Of a stretch of 64,000 bases of DNA, positions 35,202 through 43,378 are shown in pieces. The notes under the pieces are model-generated. The model saw only the letters and a program-made list of their open reading frames with translations. It was not told the DNA's origin and ran no database searches. The position numbers were made by a program, and so were the translations under genes. The stretch spans positions 27,357 through 91,356 of the forward strand of contig JALSLW010000079.1 of the NCBI GenBank assembly GCA_026988155.1, written 5' to 3'. The stretch's first letter is position 1; every line of letters starts with the position of its first letter. The DNA is from Methylomonas sp. Lineage in GTDB: Bacteria; Pseudomonadota; Gammaproteobacteria; Methylococcales; Methylomonadaceae.

Positions 35202-35277
35202 GGGTGTTTAGCTCAGCTGGGAGAGCATCGCCCTTACAAGGCGAGGGTCGGGGGTTCGATCCCCTCAACACCCACCA
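35202..35277 (+). tRNA. tRNA-Val, anticodon TAC
   Basis: 76 bases including an encoded CCA. The acceptor stem is GGGTGTT/AACACCC. The D arm has TAGCTCAGCTGGGAGAGCA, the anticodon stem TCGCC/GGCGA holds loop CTTACAA with anticodon TAC at 35235-35237, and the T arm has GGTTCGATCC. It is very similar to E. coli tRNA-Val(UAC). It stands alone; no tRNA-Asp or second Val copy follows within the window. Confidence 0.98.
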
Positions 35278-35390
35278 AATCAAACTTCAAAGAGGACCGA
35301 AGCAATATTATGAGCCAGTTTTTATGCTGGGTTGTAAGAGGCCTAGAGACGCTATTATGGATGCCTGCATAATTAGGCGCAGCGAAAAAA

Positions 35391-35753
35391 TTACCGTGAT
35401 TTAATTAAAAGCGTAGAGTCGTTCAGCTTGACGCATTCAAAGAGCATGTCATCAACTGAGCCATCGATATGATGAGTGTAATGCACACCATATTCTGTAT
35501 CAGAATGTAGGTGTTTAAGAGTCCCATGTACTGTAAATGGAACGCCGGATTCAGGCAAGGTCATGGTTATTTTTAGGTTGTCATTAACTTTCTTCCCTAA
35601 TGGTTTTCTGAGCTTTATCCTAATGCCTGTGCGACTAATGTCTAAAATTTCACCAGTTAACGAAATTTCTACTTCGGAAGGGACGGCGGAAAGCACATCT
35701 GCCTGTACGTTTTTGGGTTTTACTCTATGGTGGCGACGTCTTTCGGGTTTCAT
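35391..35753 (-). CDS. PilZ-domain protein (putative c-di-GMP receptor)
   Basis: 120 residues, essentially a single PilZ domain. Both ligand motifs are intact: RRHHR (R6-R10, RxxxR) and DISRTG (residues 38-43, DxSxxG). The rest predicts the beta barrel (VHGTLKHLHSDTEYGVHYTH). It probably binds cyclic di-GMP and acts on an unknown partner. It lies between tRNA-Val and the TIGR03790-like gene, 140 bases downstream of the latter on the same strand. Confidence 0.88.
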   Translation of the reverse strand: MKPERRRHHRVKPKNVQADVLSAVPSEVEISLTGEILDISRTGIRIKLRKPLGKKVNDNLKITMTLPESGVPFTVHGTLKHLHSDTEYGVHYTHHIDGSVDDMLFECVKLNDSTLLIKSR

Positions 35754-35893
35754 TTTAATTAGAAGTTTTTATCTTTATCCGTTGCATTAAGTATAGCAGA
35801 GTGAATAATTAAGTAAAATTTCGGAATATGAAGCTTTTTAATTTTAAAATTTTGATTTATATGATAAATGAGGGTTGCAATAAATCCTCGTTG

Positions 35894-37015
35894 CTAAAGG
35901 ATGTTTTGAGCCGGCGGCCTTGTCTGATAAGCAAAAGGTTTGGCCAACGGTTCACCAATAAAAATGCCTTGGCCAGGCCAGGCAACACTTTTCCAATAGG
36001 CTTCAATTAAGCTGTTGCCTCTAAGGTAATACAACATCAATATACCTGGGTTTGGAAATTTTTGAACAAAATTGCACGGCTCTACTACAGCACCGTAGCT
36101 CCCGGTTGCTCCTGCCTTTAACCATTCTAGACTGCTCATTTGTTTACTGCCCGGCAATACGCCTCCGGCTGAGGTTAAATGATCGGCTATTGCACCGGGT
36201 AAAAAGTGATTGGACTGAATTTTTTTAATATGCGTTTTGCCTGTAAAATAAAACAGAACATCTGTTTTGTTCTCTATATAATCCTGTTGCAAAGTTTTTA
36301 TAGGCCATATGCCATTGAAAAGAAGTGCTATTTTTGGAAAAAAAACAGCTCTGCTGCTTCGGGCTTTATCTGAGGTGTTTAGTAGATAGGCGGTACCTAG
36401 CGGGTGGCTATAATCAGATGCAATGCCTCTGTCTATCAAGGCTTTGACATCAGCAAAATTTTCACCAGCCAGTGCCATGGCTGGTCTCCATTTGTATTCA
36501 TCGAAAGGCTTGTTTTTTTCACTATTATAGTAGGGTGATGGTTGAGTTTTTTTGCAGCCATTGGCACAAAAAGAGCTGTTATAGCCGGCGGCAAATGCTG
36601 TAGTGATCGACATGCAGTCAACGCGATAAGTATGCATCCAGGTTAAGGCGTATGCTTGGACGTGTTTAGGTGTTAGTTTGTCAGCTTGCTGTTTTATTTT
36701 GTTGAATATGGCAATGGGTAAGGTTTTGTAATTTGGGTTGAAGCGGACATGAATAATATTTTGATCGGGTATTTTTCTTTGTTGCTGATAATAGTTGGCA
36801 ATTTTAATGCTTAAAGGGTCAGAGTCGTTAACAATAACACCAAGTTCATTCGCTGTTAATGCAGGCAGAGGGCTAAATATTATTGGAACAATGGCAGTTG
36901 CAGATAGGGGGGTGAAGCCTGTCAGCAGAAATAGGAATAGGGCCGGCAGGCATTTTGTACGTATAGTATTGCTATACTGTGATTTTTGCGGGAACATATA
37001 AAAAAGTTGAGTCAT
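35894..37015 (-). CDS. TIGR03790-family secreted protein
   Basis: 373 residues from ATG 37015, preferred because GAGAGGTGG lies a few bases upstream; a TTG at 37033 would add six residues. A signal-like hydrophobic segment (CLPALFLFLLTGFTPLSATA) precedes ANELGVIVNDSDPLSIKIAN, NYYQQQRKIPDQNIIHVRF and the C-terminal VAWPGQGIFIGEPLAKPF, which resemble the uncharacterised TIGR03790 family as I remember it. Many cysteines (DCMSIT, FCANGCKK, EPCNFV) fit an exported protein. Function unknown. The gene is separated from the PrsT-like lipoprotein by 1 kb. Confidence 0.75.
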   Translation of the reverse strand: MTQLFYMFPQKSQYSNTIRTKCLPALFLFLLTGFTPLSATAIVPIIFSPLPALTANELGVIVNDSDPLSIKIANYYQQQRKIPDQNIIHVRFNPNYKTLPIAIFNKIKQQADKLTPKHVQAYALTWMHTYRVDCMSITTAFAAGYNSSFCANGCKKTQPSPYYNSEKNKPFDEYKWRPAMALAGENFADVKALIDRGIASDYSHPLGTAYLLNTSDKARSSRAVFFPKIALLFNGIWPIKTLQQDYIENKTDVLFYFTGKTHIKKIQSNHFLPGAIADHLTSAGGVLPGSKQMSSLEWLKAGATGSYGAVVEPCNFVQKFPNPGILMLYYLRGNSLIEAYWKSVAWPGQGIFIGEPLAKPFAYQTRPPAQNIL

Positions 37016-37457
37016 CGAATTCCCACCTCTCAAAAGTAGTTAGTCAAGAATAATTAAGAGTAGTAAAAAAATGTAATAAATTATCGTATTGCATGAATTA
37101 TATTTTTTTTAAGCTTAGGGTTTTGCAGGCAATGAAAGGTTATTTGCAGCCATATGCCATTTGTAATGAGACAAGCTAGTGCAAAAAAGGTTCTCTGTTT
37201 GGTTTTTCAACGGCTAGATACGTAATTGATTTTGGCTGGATAGTTGGCAACTCTACCTGACCGCATATGATGTTGCTTAAGTTTTTAAAAATACAGGAAA
37301 GATCGGTTCGTTTCGTTATTTAATTCCAGTTCTCTAATTGCAGAACAGCTTTCTGTCATTCATCGCTTGCTGAAAGGGCATTGAGAGTGTTGGGAGTAGA
37401 AAAGGTAAGGTGGTGTTTGATTTGTTGATGGATAAGTGCAAATAAATGCGTAGTGCA

Positions 37458-37498
37458 GGAACCTTTGCATCAGAGGGGGTGATGCAAAGTTATGTTCC
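37458..37498. terminator. Hairpin downstream of the riboswitch candidate (minus sense)
   Basis: CTTTGCATC (37463-37471) and GATGCAAAG (37481-37489) are perfect complements, extended after a bulge by GGAAC/GTTCC (37458-37462, 37494-37498). For minus-strand transcription it lies about 60 bases past the riboswitch candidate and could be its expression platform. No T-run follows. Confidence 0.35.
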
Positions 37499-37560
37499 TG
37501 ACTAGCAAAAATGCGGAAATTATAGGGCATCTTGCCCTAAATTCCTTTTCCCGCCCGCCT

Positions 37561-37650
37561 TATCCTTAAGGAGGCAGCCGATTGTCTATATGAATAAGAC
37601 CCCCGGCTTTCCAAACCCTCCTTGCGGTGGGATGGCTTGTGAACTACAAA
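37561..37650 (-). ncRNA. Candidate cyclic di-GMP-I (GEMM) riboswitch
   Basis: On the minus strand, CCCACC-GCAA-GGAGGG forms a stem capped by a GNRA-type tetraloop (37616-37631). It is followed by GGAAAGCC, then GCCG..GTCT (37597-37607) pairing with AGAC..CGGC (37577-37587), and CTGCC. This resembles the order I recall for GEMM RNAs: tetraloop stem, GCAAAGCC, GGGTCT, GACAGCCGG, TTGCC. The 5' half (ACAAGCCATCC versus GGGCAAACC) is less similar. The nearest downstream gene is the TIGR03790-like one, 546 bases away, which is long for a leader. Assignment rests on remembered consensus, not on a model search. Confidence 0.4.
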
Positions 37651-37685
37651 AATCCTTTTAAGGGAATTCCTTCTCTTTTGTAGTT
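37642..37685. repeat. 10-bp inverted repeat beside the riboswitch candidate
   Basis: AACTACAAAA (37642-37651) and TTTTGTAGTT (37676-37685) are exact complements around a 24-base loop. On the plus strand GTTTGATTT follows, weakly like a terminator; on minus it would sit at the 5' side of the riboswitch candidate. Confidence 0.45.
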
Positions 37686-38051
37686 GTTTGATTTAAAGCA
37701 CTATCTATGCCAATGTTATATTATGTTGTTTTTAATAGGTTTGTTAGTATGGTGTATTATTTTTTTAAAATAAATAGCAGGGAAATGACATATTTACTGT
37801 GTGAAATAACCTATTTTTTAAATGCAAGCATCTTTAGGTGTCTTATGTTTTTTTACCAAAGGTGCTGGAGTGAGAAAATAACAGGTCTTTTTATCTTTTT
37901 GTGAGATATAATCTGCTCTTGTCTAAGACCGTGATTTGGTAGTGGCCATTAAATATTATATCCTTAAATAGACTGGTTTTTTAAAGCCGTTGCTGGGAAT
38001 AGTTTTCCATTTTTTATTAAGATAGTTATAAATTCTTTTGGAATAGAGTTG

Positions 38052-40442
38052 ATGCAAAAACGAAATGCAATAAAGAAATTGGGTGTTGCCTGTATTGTTG
38101 CCGGGTTAATTGCCTGCGGCGGAGCAGAGGAGCGCAAAAATAAATATCTGCAGCAGGGAGAAGAGCTGTTTAAGCAAGGCCGGTATGAAAAGGCATTGTT
38201 GGCATTTAAAAATGTTTTGCAAATTGACCCTAAAGATAGTGAAGGCCGTTATCAGCTAGCCGAAACTTTAAGTAAACAGGGGGAAATAAGAAAAGCTTTT
38301 GCACACTACCGCTCGCTTGCCAGTTCCGATGAAACGCATGTGATGTCCCGAGTTAGGGTTGGCCAGCTTTTTTTAATGAGCAGGAACCTTGACGAAGCTG
38401 AAAAAATGCTGAATGAAGCGCTTGCTCTTGCACCAGATGATAATGAAGTACTGCTATTTCAGGCAACAGTTAACTTAGTTAAAAATAATATTGATGAGGC
38501 TGTTAAAAGCATTGAAAAGGTTTTGCAGCAAAGTCCCGGTTTTTCTTCGGCCATTGTAATGAGGGCTGCTATATATACAAGAACGGGTGAAATTGAGTCG
38601 GCAGTTAAACTGTTGAAGCAGGGTATCGTAGATGCACCTGACAATGAAGAAATGCATGTAATGCTGGCAAAGCTTTATCATAAGCAAAAGTTAATGGCCG
38701 AGGCGGAGAGTGAGCTAAAAAAACTGATTGAAATTAAGCCGGATTCATTGGTGCACTATAAGCGATTGACTGAATTCTATTTGCTTGAAAAGCAAATGGA
38801 AAAAGCTGAAAAGGTATTGAGAAGTGCGGTTAAGCAAAACCCCGATGACGAGGCTGCTCAGTTCTATTTAATTGATTTTTTAGCAAATAAATATAGTCCG
38901 GATAAAGCAATTAATGAGTTGTCAGCACTGATCAGCCAGTCGCCTGAAGCCTACGCTTTGCGTTTTAAATTGGCAGCCTTGCAAATGGGAAAAAAAGACT
39001 TAGCTGCAGCAGAAGCTACTTTAAATAAAGTGGTTGAGTTAGATAAGCTAGGTGCTTCTGGAATTAAGGCCAGAAATGCATTGGCGAGACTTTATGCTTC
39101 AACAAAACGTGTTGACCAGGCTAAAGAGTTAATAAAAATAGTTTTGGAAGAGAACCCGCGTGATGCTGAGGCGTTAACTTTACGAGGCCAGTTTGCTTTG
39201 GCAGATAAAAAAATTCCTGACGCGATAGCTGATTTTCGTGCGGCATTGGTAGGTCAGCCGGAAAATATCAAGTTATTGAAACTGCTGTCATCAGCTCAAA
39301 TTGCCAATAACGATGCAGAACTTGCCTTGGAAAATCTGCAAAAGATTGTTTCAATTGCACCCTCTGACATAGAGGCAAGGTTAAGGGTGGTTGAATTATT
39401 GTTTCGCTTAGGAAAGCCAGAGCAGGCAGAAGCGGATGTTTTAGCAGCCTTAAAATTGGATACGAAAAATAAAAAGTCACTTGAATATCTCTTCAAGATA
39501 AAAATGCTTCAAAAAAAATGGGATAAAGCACAGGATGTCTCAGAGCAAATTAGGACTGTAGGCGGGGATGCCGCAAAAGGATATTATTTATCCGGTCTGG
39601 CTTATCAGGCAGAAAAAAAGTGGCAGGAAAGTATTAAAGCGTTTAAACAGACGTTATTGCTTAAGCCCGGGTCTGTTGAGCCTTTAACGCAAATGGTTAA
39701 AAGTTATTTGTTGCTGGATCAGTCTGGCAATGCCCTTTCTTATTTAAACAAAGTAGTCAGAGAGAAGAAAGATCACTTTGTTGCCTATAACTTGATGGGT
39801 GAAGTTTTTTTACGTGATAAAAAACTGATAGATGCAGAAAAGGCTTTTCGTCAGGCTGTAGAAATTAAGCCGGAATGGTTTAGTGTATACCGAAATCTGG
39901 CTTTAGTGTCACTGATGAATAAGGATAAAGCGGGGGCGATTGAAGTCTTAAAAAATGGGATTGAAAAAACTAAAGGCTCAATAGGGCTGATAGAGATGTT
40001 GGCATCAATTTATAAAAAAGATAATGACCATAATAAAATTATAGACCTCTATGAGCAGGCATATAAGTTACACCCTGACTCAGTCATTGTGATTAATAAT
40101 TTAGTAAGTTTTTTAGCTGAATATGGCGGAAGCCAAGAAACTTTAGATCGTGCAGAAAAGTTGGCAGCTCCACTGGAAAAAAGTAAAAACCCAAGCATAT
40201 TGGATACTGCTGGCTGGATAGCTTATAAACAGGGTCATTATGAAAAGGCCCAGAAAATTCTGGAATCTGTGGTCGAGATGAATGGTGATGTTGCAGAAAT
40301 AAATTACCATATGGGAATGATTTATTATAAGCTGGGCGATAATGAGTCAGCTCGGAACTATTTGAAAAAGGCTACCTCAAAGGGAGCTGATTATATGGGG
40401 ATAGATCAGGCTAAAGATATATTGAAGAGCATTGCAGAATAA
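38052..40442 (+). CDS. prsT: PrsT-like TPR lipoprotein of the PEP-CTERM/exopolysaccharide system
   Basis: 796 residues from ATG 38052 (GGAATAGAG upstream; the TTG three bases earlier is less likely). Lipobox LIAC with C22. Almost all the rest is tandem TPR units, from YLQQGEELFKQGRYEKALLA to MGMIYYKLGDNESARNYLKK, about 20 repeats. Size and plan match the TIGR02917/PrsT family, which accompanies exosortase and PEP-CTERM proteins and is thought to act in EPS export or protein sorting. The next genes are GumC- and CpsD-like, consistent with an EPS locus whose remaining parts lie elsewhere. Confidence 0.8.
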   Translation: MQKRNAIKKLGVACIVAGLIACGGAEERKNKYLQQGEELFKQGRYEKALLAFKNVLQIDPKDSEGRYQLAETLSKQGEIRKAFAHYRSLASSDETHVMSRVRVGQLFLMSRNLDEAEKMLNEALALAPDDNEVLLFQATVNLVKNNIDEAVKSIEKVLQQSPGFSSAIVMRAAIYTRTGEIESAVKLLKQGIVDAPDNEEMHVMLAKLYHKQKLMAEAESELKKLIEIKPDSLVHYKRLTEFYLLEKQMEKAEKVLRSAVKQNPDDEAAQFYLIDFLANKYSPDKAINELSALISQSPEAYALRFKLAALQMGKKDLAAAEATLNKVVELDKLGASGIKARNALARLYASTKRVDQAKELIKIVLEENPRDAEALTLRGQFALADKKIPDAIADFRAALVGQPENIKLLKLLSSAQIANNDAELALENLQKIVSIAPSDIEARLRVVELLFRLGKPEQAEADVLAALKLDTKNKKSLEYLFKIKMLQKKWDKAQDVSEQIRTVGGDAAKGYYLSGLAYQAEKKWQESIKAFKQTLLLKPGSVEPLTQMVKSYLLLDQSGNALSYLNKVVREKKDHFVAYNLMGEVFLRDKKLIDAEKAFRQAVEIKPEWFSVYRNLALVSLMNKDKAGAIEVLKNGIEKTKGSIGLIEMLASIYKKDNDHNKIIDLYEQAYKLHPDSVIVINNLVSFLAEYGGSQETLDRAEKLAAPLEKSKNPSILDTAGWIAYKQGHYEKAQKILESVVEMNGDVAEINYHMGMIYYKLGDNESARNYLKKATSKGADYMGIDQAKDILKSIAE

Positions 40443-40643
40443 TGCTGTGCTTTTTTGACTTATCTAGAATAGATGTTGTTTAACATGGTTGCTCAGGGCT
40501 TTTCCTCATACCTTTCGAGGGTGGTTGACATGAGAAAATGGCTATTTTTTATTAACTTTCAGCTACATTTAAAAAAAAGATAAAGGTAAGTTTGCTCCTC
40601 GCTTTCTTTTATTAATCATTCTAAATTATTAGGTACCAACAAT

Positions 40644-42398
40644 ATGGAAAACCAGGAAAATCAGGAATCTGATTTTAGGGACTATCTTAAAATCCTTAAA
40701 AGACGGCGTAAATATTTTATTATTCCTTTTGTTCTTTTTGCTTTACTTGGAGTTTTATTAGCCACTTTATTGCCTTCGGTATACAGTTCAAGTGCTACCA
40801 TTCTAATTGAAGAGCAGGATATACCAACAGACTTAGTTAGATCAACCGTGACTACCTATGCTGATCAGCGCATTCAGGTTATCAGTCAGCGGATTATGAC
40901 GCGTGTAAATTTATCTAAGATCATAAAAAAGTATGACCTTTATGCCCAAGATCGAAAGAATGATTCCCTAGAAATTATTTTAGACAAGATGCGTGAGCGT
41001 ATTACTGTTGATACGATCAGTGCTGATGTGGTTGATAAGCGAAGAGGAGGAGCACCTACCCAGGCAACCATTGCATTTACTTTGTCTTTTGAAGATGAGT
41101 CGGCGGTTGTAGCAAAAAATGTTGCTAATGAATTGTCTACTATTTTTTTAAAGGAAAATATTAAGTCACGTACTTTGTCTGCAGAAAATGCCACTTTGTT
41201 TTTGAGTGAGGCGAAAAAAAGGCTTAAGGAAAAAATGCAAGCAATGCAGGATAAACTGGCTACTTATAAAGAAAAAAACTTGAATTCATTGCCAGAAATT
41301 ACCCAGTTCAATCAACAGGAAATTACAGCTTTGAATAGCCGGCTATTAAATCTGGATAGTCAGGAGCGTTCACTTCAGGAGCGTCATTTTTATTTACAGG
41401 GGCAGTTGGCACAGATTGACCCAAATGCATTGGCAACCAATGCAGTCGGTAACCGGGTTTTTGATATAAAAGATAGGCTGCAAATTCTTGAATCTCAATA
41501 CCCTTCGCTATTGGCAACCTACTCGGCAAATCATCCAGATGTTGTTGCCGCTAAAAGAGAAATAGCATCACTCAAAAGTCAAATTGGTGAAAATTCTGAT
41601 TTGAATGATTTGAATTCGGAATTGACTGAAAAGAAAGTTGAACTGGCTTCAATGCTGAAAAAATATTCCAATGAGCATCCGGATGTGCTTGCGCTAAAAA
41701 AACAGATTGCTCAGTTGCAAGAGACCATGTTTGAATCTAAAAAATCAATTGTTGTCAGCTCATCTATAGAACCTGATAATCCCGCATATATTACCATGAT
41801 ATCTCAGTTAGAATCTGTCAATACAGAGCTTAAATCGGTTGGGTATACCCGTAAAAGAATGCAGGAAAAAATTGAGAAGTTAAAAAACTTGGTACGAAGA
41901 GCACCCTTGGTTGAAAAGGAATATTTAGATATGGTGCAAGAACTTGATAATACCAATTTACGCTACAGGGAAGTAAGTGCAAGGGAGATGGAGGCAGAGA
42001 TTTCTCAGCACCTGGAAGCTGACCGTAAAGGTGAGCGCTTCACGCTTATTGATCCGCCACAGGAGCCATTGGAACCCGTAAGCCCTAACCGTCCTGCAAT
42101 ATTGTTTTTAAGTTTTATATTGGCGATAGGTGCTGGTATTGCCACAGTTGCGGCAACTGAAGCTATGGATACGTCAATTTATAATGAAAACACAGTGGCT
42201 GGGATTTTAGGCACGGTTCCGTTAGCCAGTATTCCTTATCTGGAAAATAAGCATGAATTCGAAAATACAAGGAGGAATAAAAGAATCATGTATCTCTCGG
42301 TTTTATTGTTATTAATTGCTTTAATAACTGCGTTTCATTTTCTATTTATGCCTTTAGACGTGTTTTGGTATAAATTATTACGGGTTATTAATGCATAA
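40644..42398 (+). CDS. GumC/Wzz-type polysaccharide co-polymerase
   Basis: 584 residues. An N-terminal Wzz domain (DYLKILKRRRKYFIIPFVLF) includes the first membrane helix (about 26-48). A large periplasmic coiled-coil region follows, then the GNVR-like block (EYLDMVQELDNTNLRYREVS), a Pro-rich helix entry (PQEPLEPVSPNRP), a second helix at about 481-505 and a third at about 546-570. Two similar segments, YSANHPDVVAAKREIASLKS and YSNEHPDVLALKKQIAQLQE, look like an internal duplication. It controls chain length or export in exopolysaccharide synthesis. Located between the PrsT-like and CpsD-like genes, all on plus. Confidence 0.87.
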   Translation: MENQENQESDFRDYLKILKRRRKYFIIPFVLFALLGVLLATLLPSVYSSSATILIEEQDIPTDLVRSTVTTYADQRIQVISQRIMTRVNLSKIIKKYDLYAQDRKNDSLEIILDKMRERITVDTISADVVDKRRGGAPTQATIAFTLSFEDESAVVAKNVANELSTIFLKENIKSRTLSAENATLFLSEAKKRLKEKMQAMQDKLATYKEKNLNSLPEITQFNQQEITALNSRLLNLDSQERSLQERHFYLQGQLAQIDPNALATNAVGNRVFDIKDRLQILESQYPSLLATYSANHPDVVAAKREIASLKSQIGENSDLNDLNSELTEKKVELASMLKKYSNEHPDVLALKKQIAQLQETMFESKKSIVVSSSIEPDNPAYITMISQLESVNTELKSVGYTRKRMQEKIEKLKNLVRRAPLVEKEYLDMVQELDNTNLRYREVSAREMEAEISQHLEADRKGERFTLIDPPQEPLEPVSPNRPAILFLSFILAIGAGIATVAATEAMDTSIYNENTVAGILGTVPLASIPYLENKHEFENTRRNKRIMYLSVLLLLIALITAFHFLFMPLDVFWYKLLRVINA

Positions 42399-42543
42399 AG
42401 CTGCGAATATAGTTTAATCATATTTGTTTTTATCTTTCTCCTGGCTTGCGGGAGAATGCGATAAGTGAATTGTAGGACAGAACTTGTAAATTTCTCTTAT
42501 CAATTAAATTACCCTTAGGATTCACCAAATTAAAAAATAGCTT

Positions 42544-43281
42544 ATGAAAAAAGAAGTTGAAAGTATAAATTATATCTTGACACGAGTTCAAAAACCCAAT
42601 AATGCTAAACTGCATGAGAACAGAGTGATTACGACTTTTAAGCCTGGAAATTGGTTAGAATCATATAAAATGCTGCGTACCCGCATACTTCAGGTAATGG
42701 ACAGCAATAGCTGGACTACTTTTGCAGTGAGCGGAGCAAGTAATCGGGCTGGGAGCAGTTTAATAAGCGTAAATTTGGCAATTAGCATTGCAATGGAATT
42801 GGATCAGACGGTTTTGCTGGTTGATGCAAATTTAAATAGCCCAGCAATTCATACCATGCTTGATATTGAAGCTGATGAGGGACTGGGAGATTATCTGTTG
42901 CATGACAGACCTGTTCATGAATTGCTGATAAATCCAAGTATCGAGCGCTTAGTTGTGCTGCCTGCGGGCAAGCCTGTGCTTAATTCAACGGAAATATTGC
43001 GATCTCCTAAAATGATTCAATTGGTTGATGAGTTAAAGAACCGCTATCCATCACGGATTATAATTTTTGATATGCCGCCTATTTTGACTCAGGCAGATGC
43101 ACTGAGTTTTTCGCCTTATGTTGACAGTGTTTTGTTAGTTGTAGATGAAGGACACACCAAAACAGATGAATTAAAGCATGCAGCCGAATTGCTAAAAGAC
43201 GTTAATGTTTTAGGTTCTGTGTTTAATAAGGCAACGGATCAGCATATTAAATATAGTTCCGACAGTTTTAAGGTTTATTGA
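42544..43281 (+). CDS. CpsD/CapB-like protein with a degenerate P-loop
   Basis: 245 residues with the BY-kinase/ParA-like fold: ESYKMLRTRILQVMDS, NLAISIAMELDQTVLLVDAN, LGDYLLHDRPVHELL, LPAGKPVLNSTEIL and IIIFDMPPIL. The nucleotide-binding elements are altered. Residues 66-72 read SNRAGSS where a functional Walker A has GxGEGK(S/T), so the lysine is Ser71. The Walker A' DxD is DAN (D94, N96); Walker B D176 is kept. There is no C-terminal tyrosine cluster. It may be a non-catalytic partner of the GumC-like protein. The domain is of full length, so this is not a truncation. Confidence 0.85.
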   Translation: MKKEVESINYILTRVQKPNNAKLHENRVITTFKPGNWLESYKMLRTRILQVMDSNSWTTFAVSGASNRAGSSLISVNLAISIAMELDQTVLLVDANLNSPAIHTMLDIEADEGLGDYLLHDRPVHELLINPSIERLVVLPAGKPVLNSTEILRSPKMIQLVDELKNRYPSRIIIFDMPPILTQADALSFSPYVDSVLLVVDEGHTKTDELKHAAELLKDVNVLGSVFNKATDQHIKYSSDSFKVY

Positions 43282-43378
43282 TTATAAATGTTAATTGTAT
43301 TTGGCAGAGTATATGTAAAGCAATTGTCCGAAAATTTACAGAGGATGGGTTTTTTATTTTACTCTCGGATATGACAGC

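Larger units (their letters stand above)
37016..38051. other. 1-kb intergenic region between divergent TIGR03790 and prsT-like genes
   Basis: Contains a hairpin at 37458-37498, a candidate minus-strand c-di-GMP riboswitch at 37561-37650 and a 10-bp inverted repeat at 37642-37685. 37016-37450 and 37690-38051 are AT-rich with no credible gene; a 65-codon frame at 37707-37904 lacks a ribosome binding site and is rejected. The structured elements occupy only about 230 bases. Confidence 0.5.

Noticed and set aside
35202..35277. tRNA-Val as an integration site
   Set aside because: No integrase and no direct repeat of the tRNA 3' end were found in the flanking sequence.
35168..35404. 78-codon frame across tRNA-Val
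   Set aside because: It contains the whole tRNA gene and has no independent support.
37561..37650. Riboswitch read on the plus strand for prsT
   Set aside because: The AAAGCC, GGGTCT and GACA..CGGCTGCC signatures are in order only on the minus strand; the plus strand shows their complements.
37707..37904. 65-codon plus-strand frame upstream of prsT
   Set aside because: No ribosome binding site, AT-driven composition of Phe/Tyr/Ile, and no recognisable domain.
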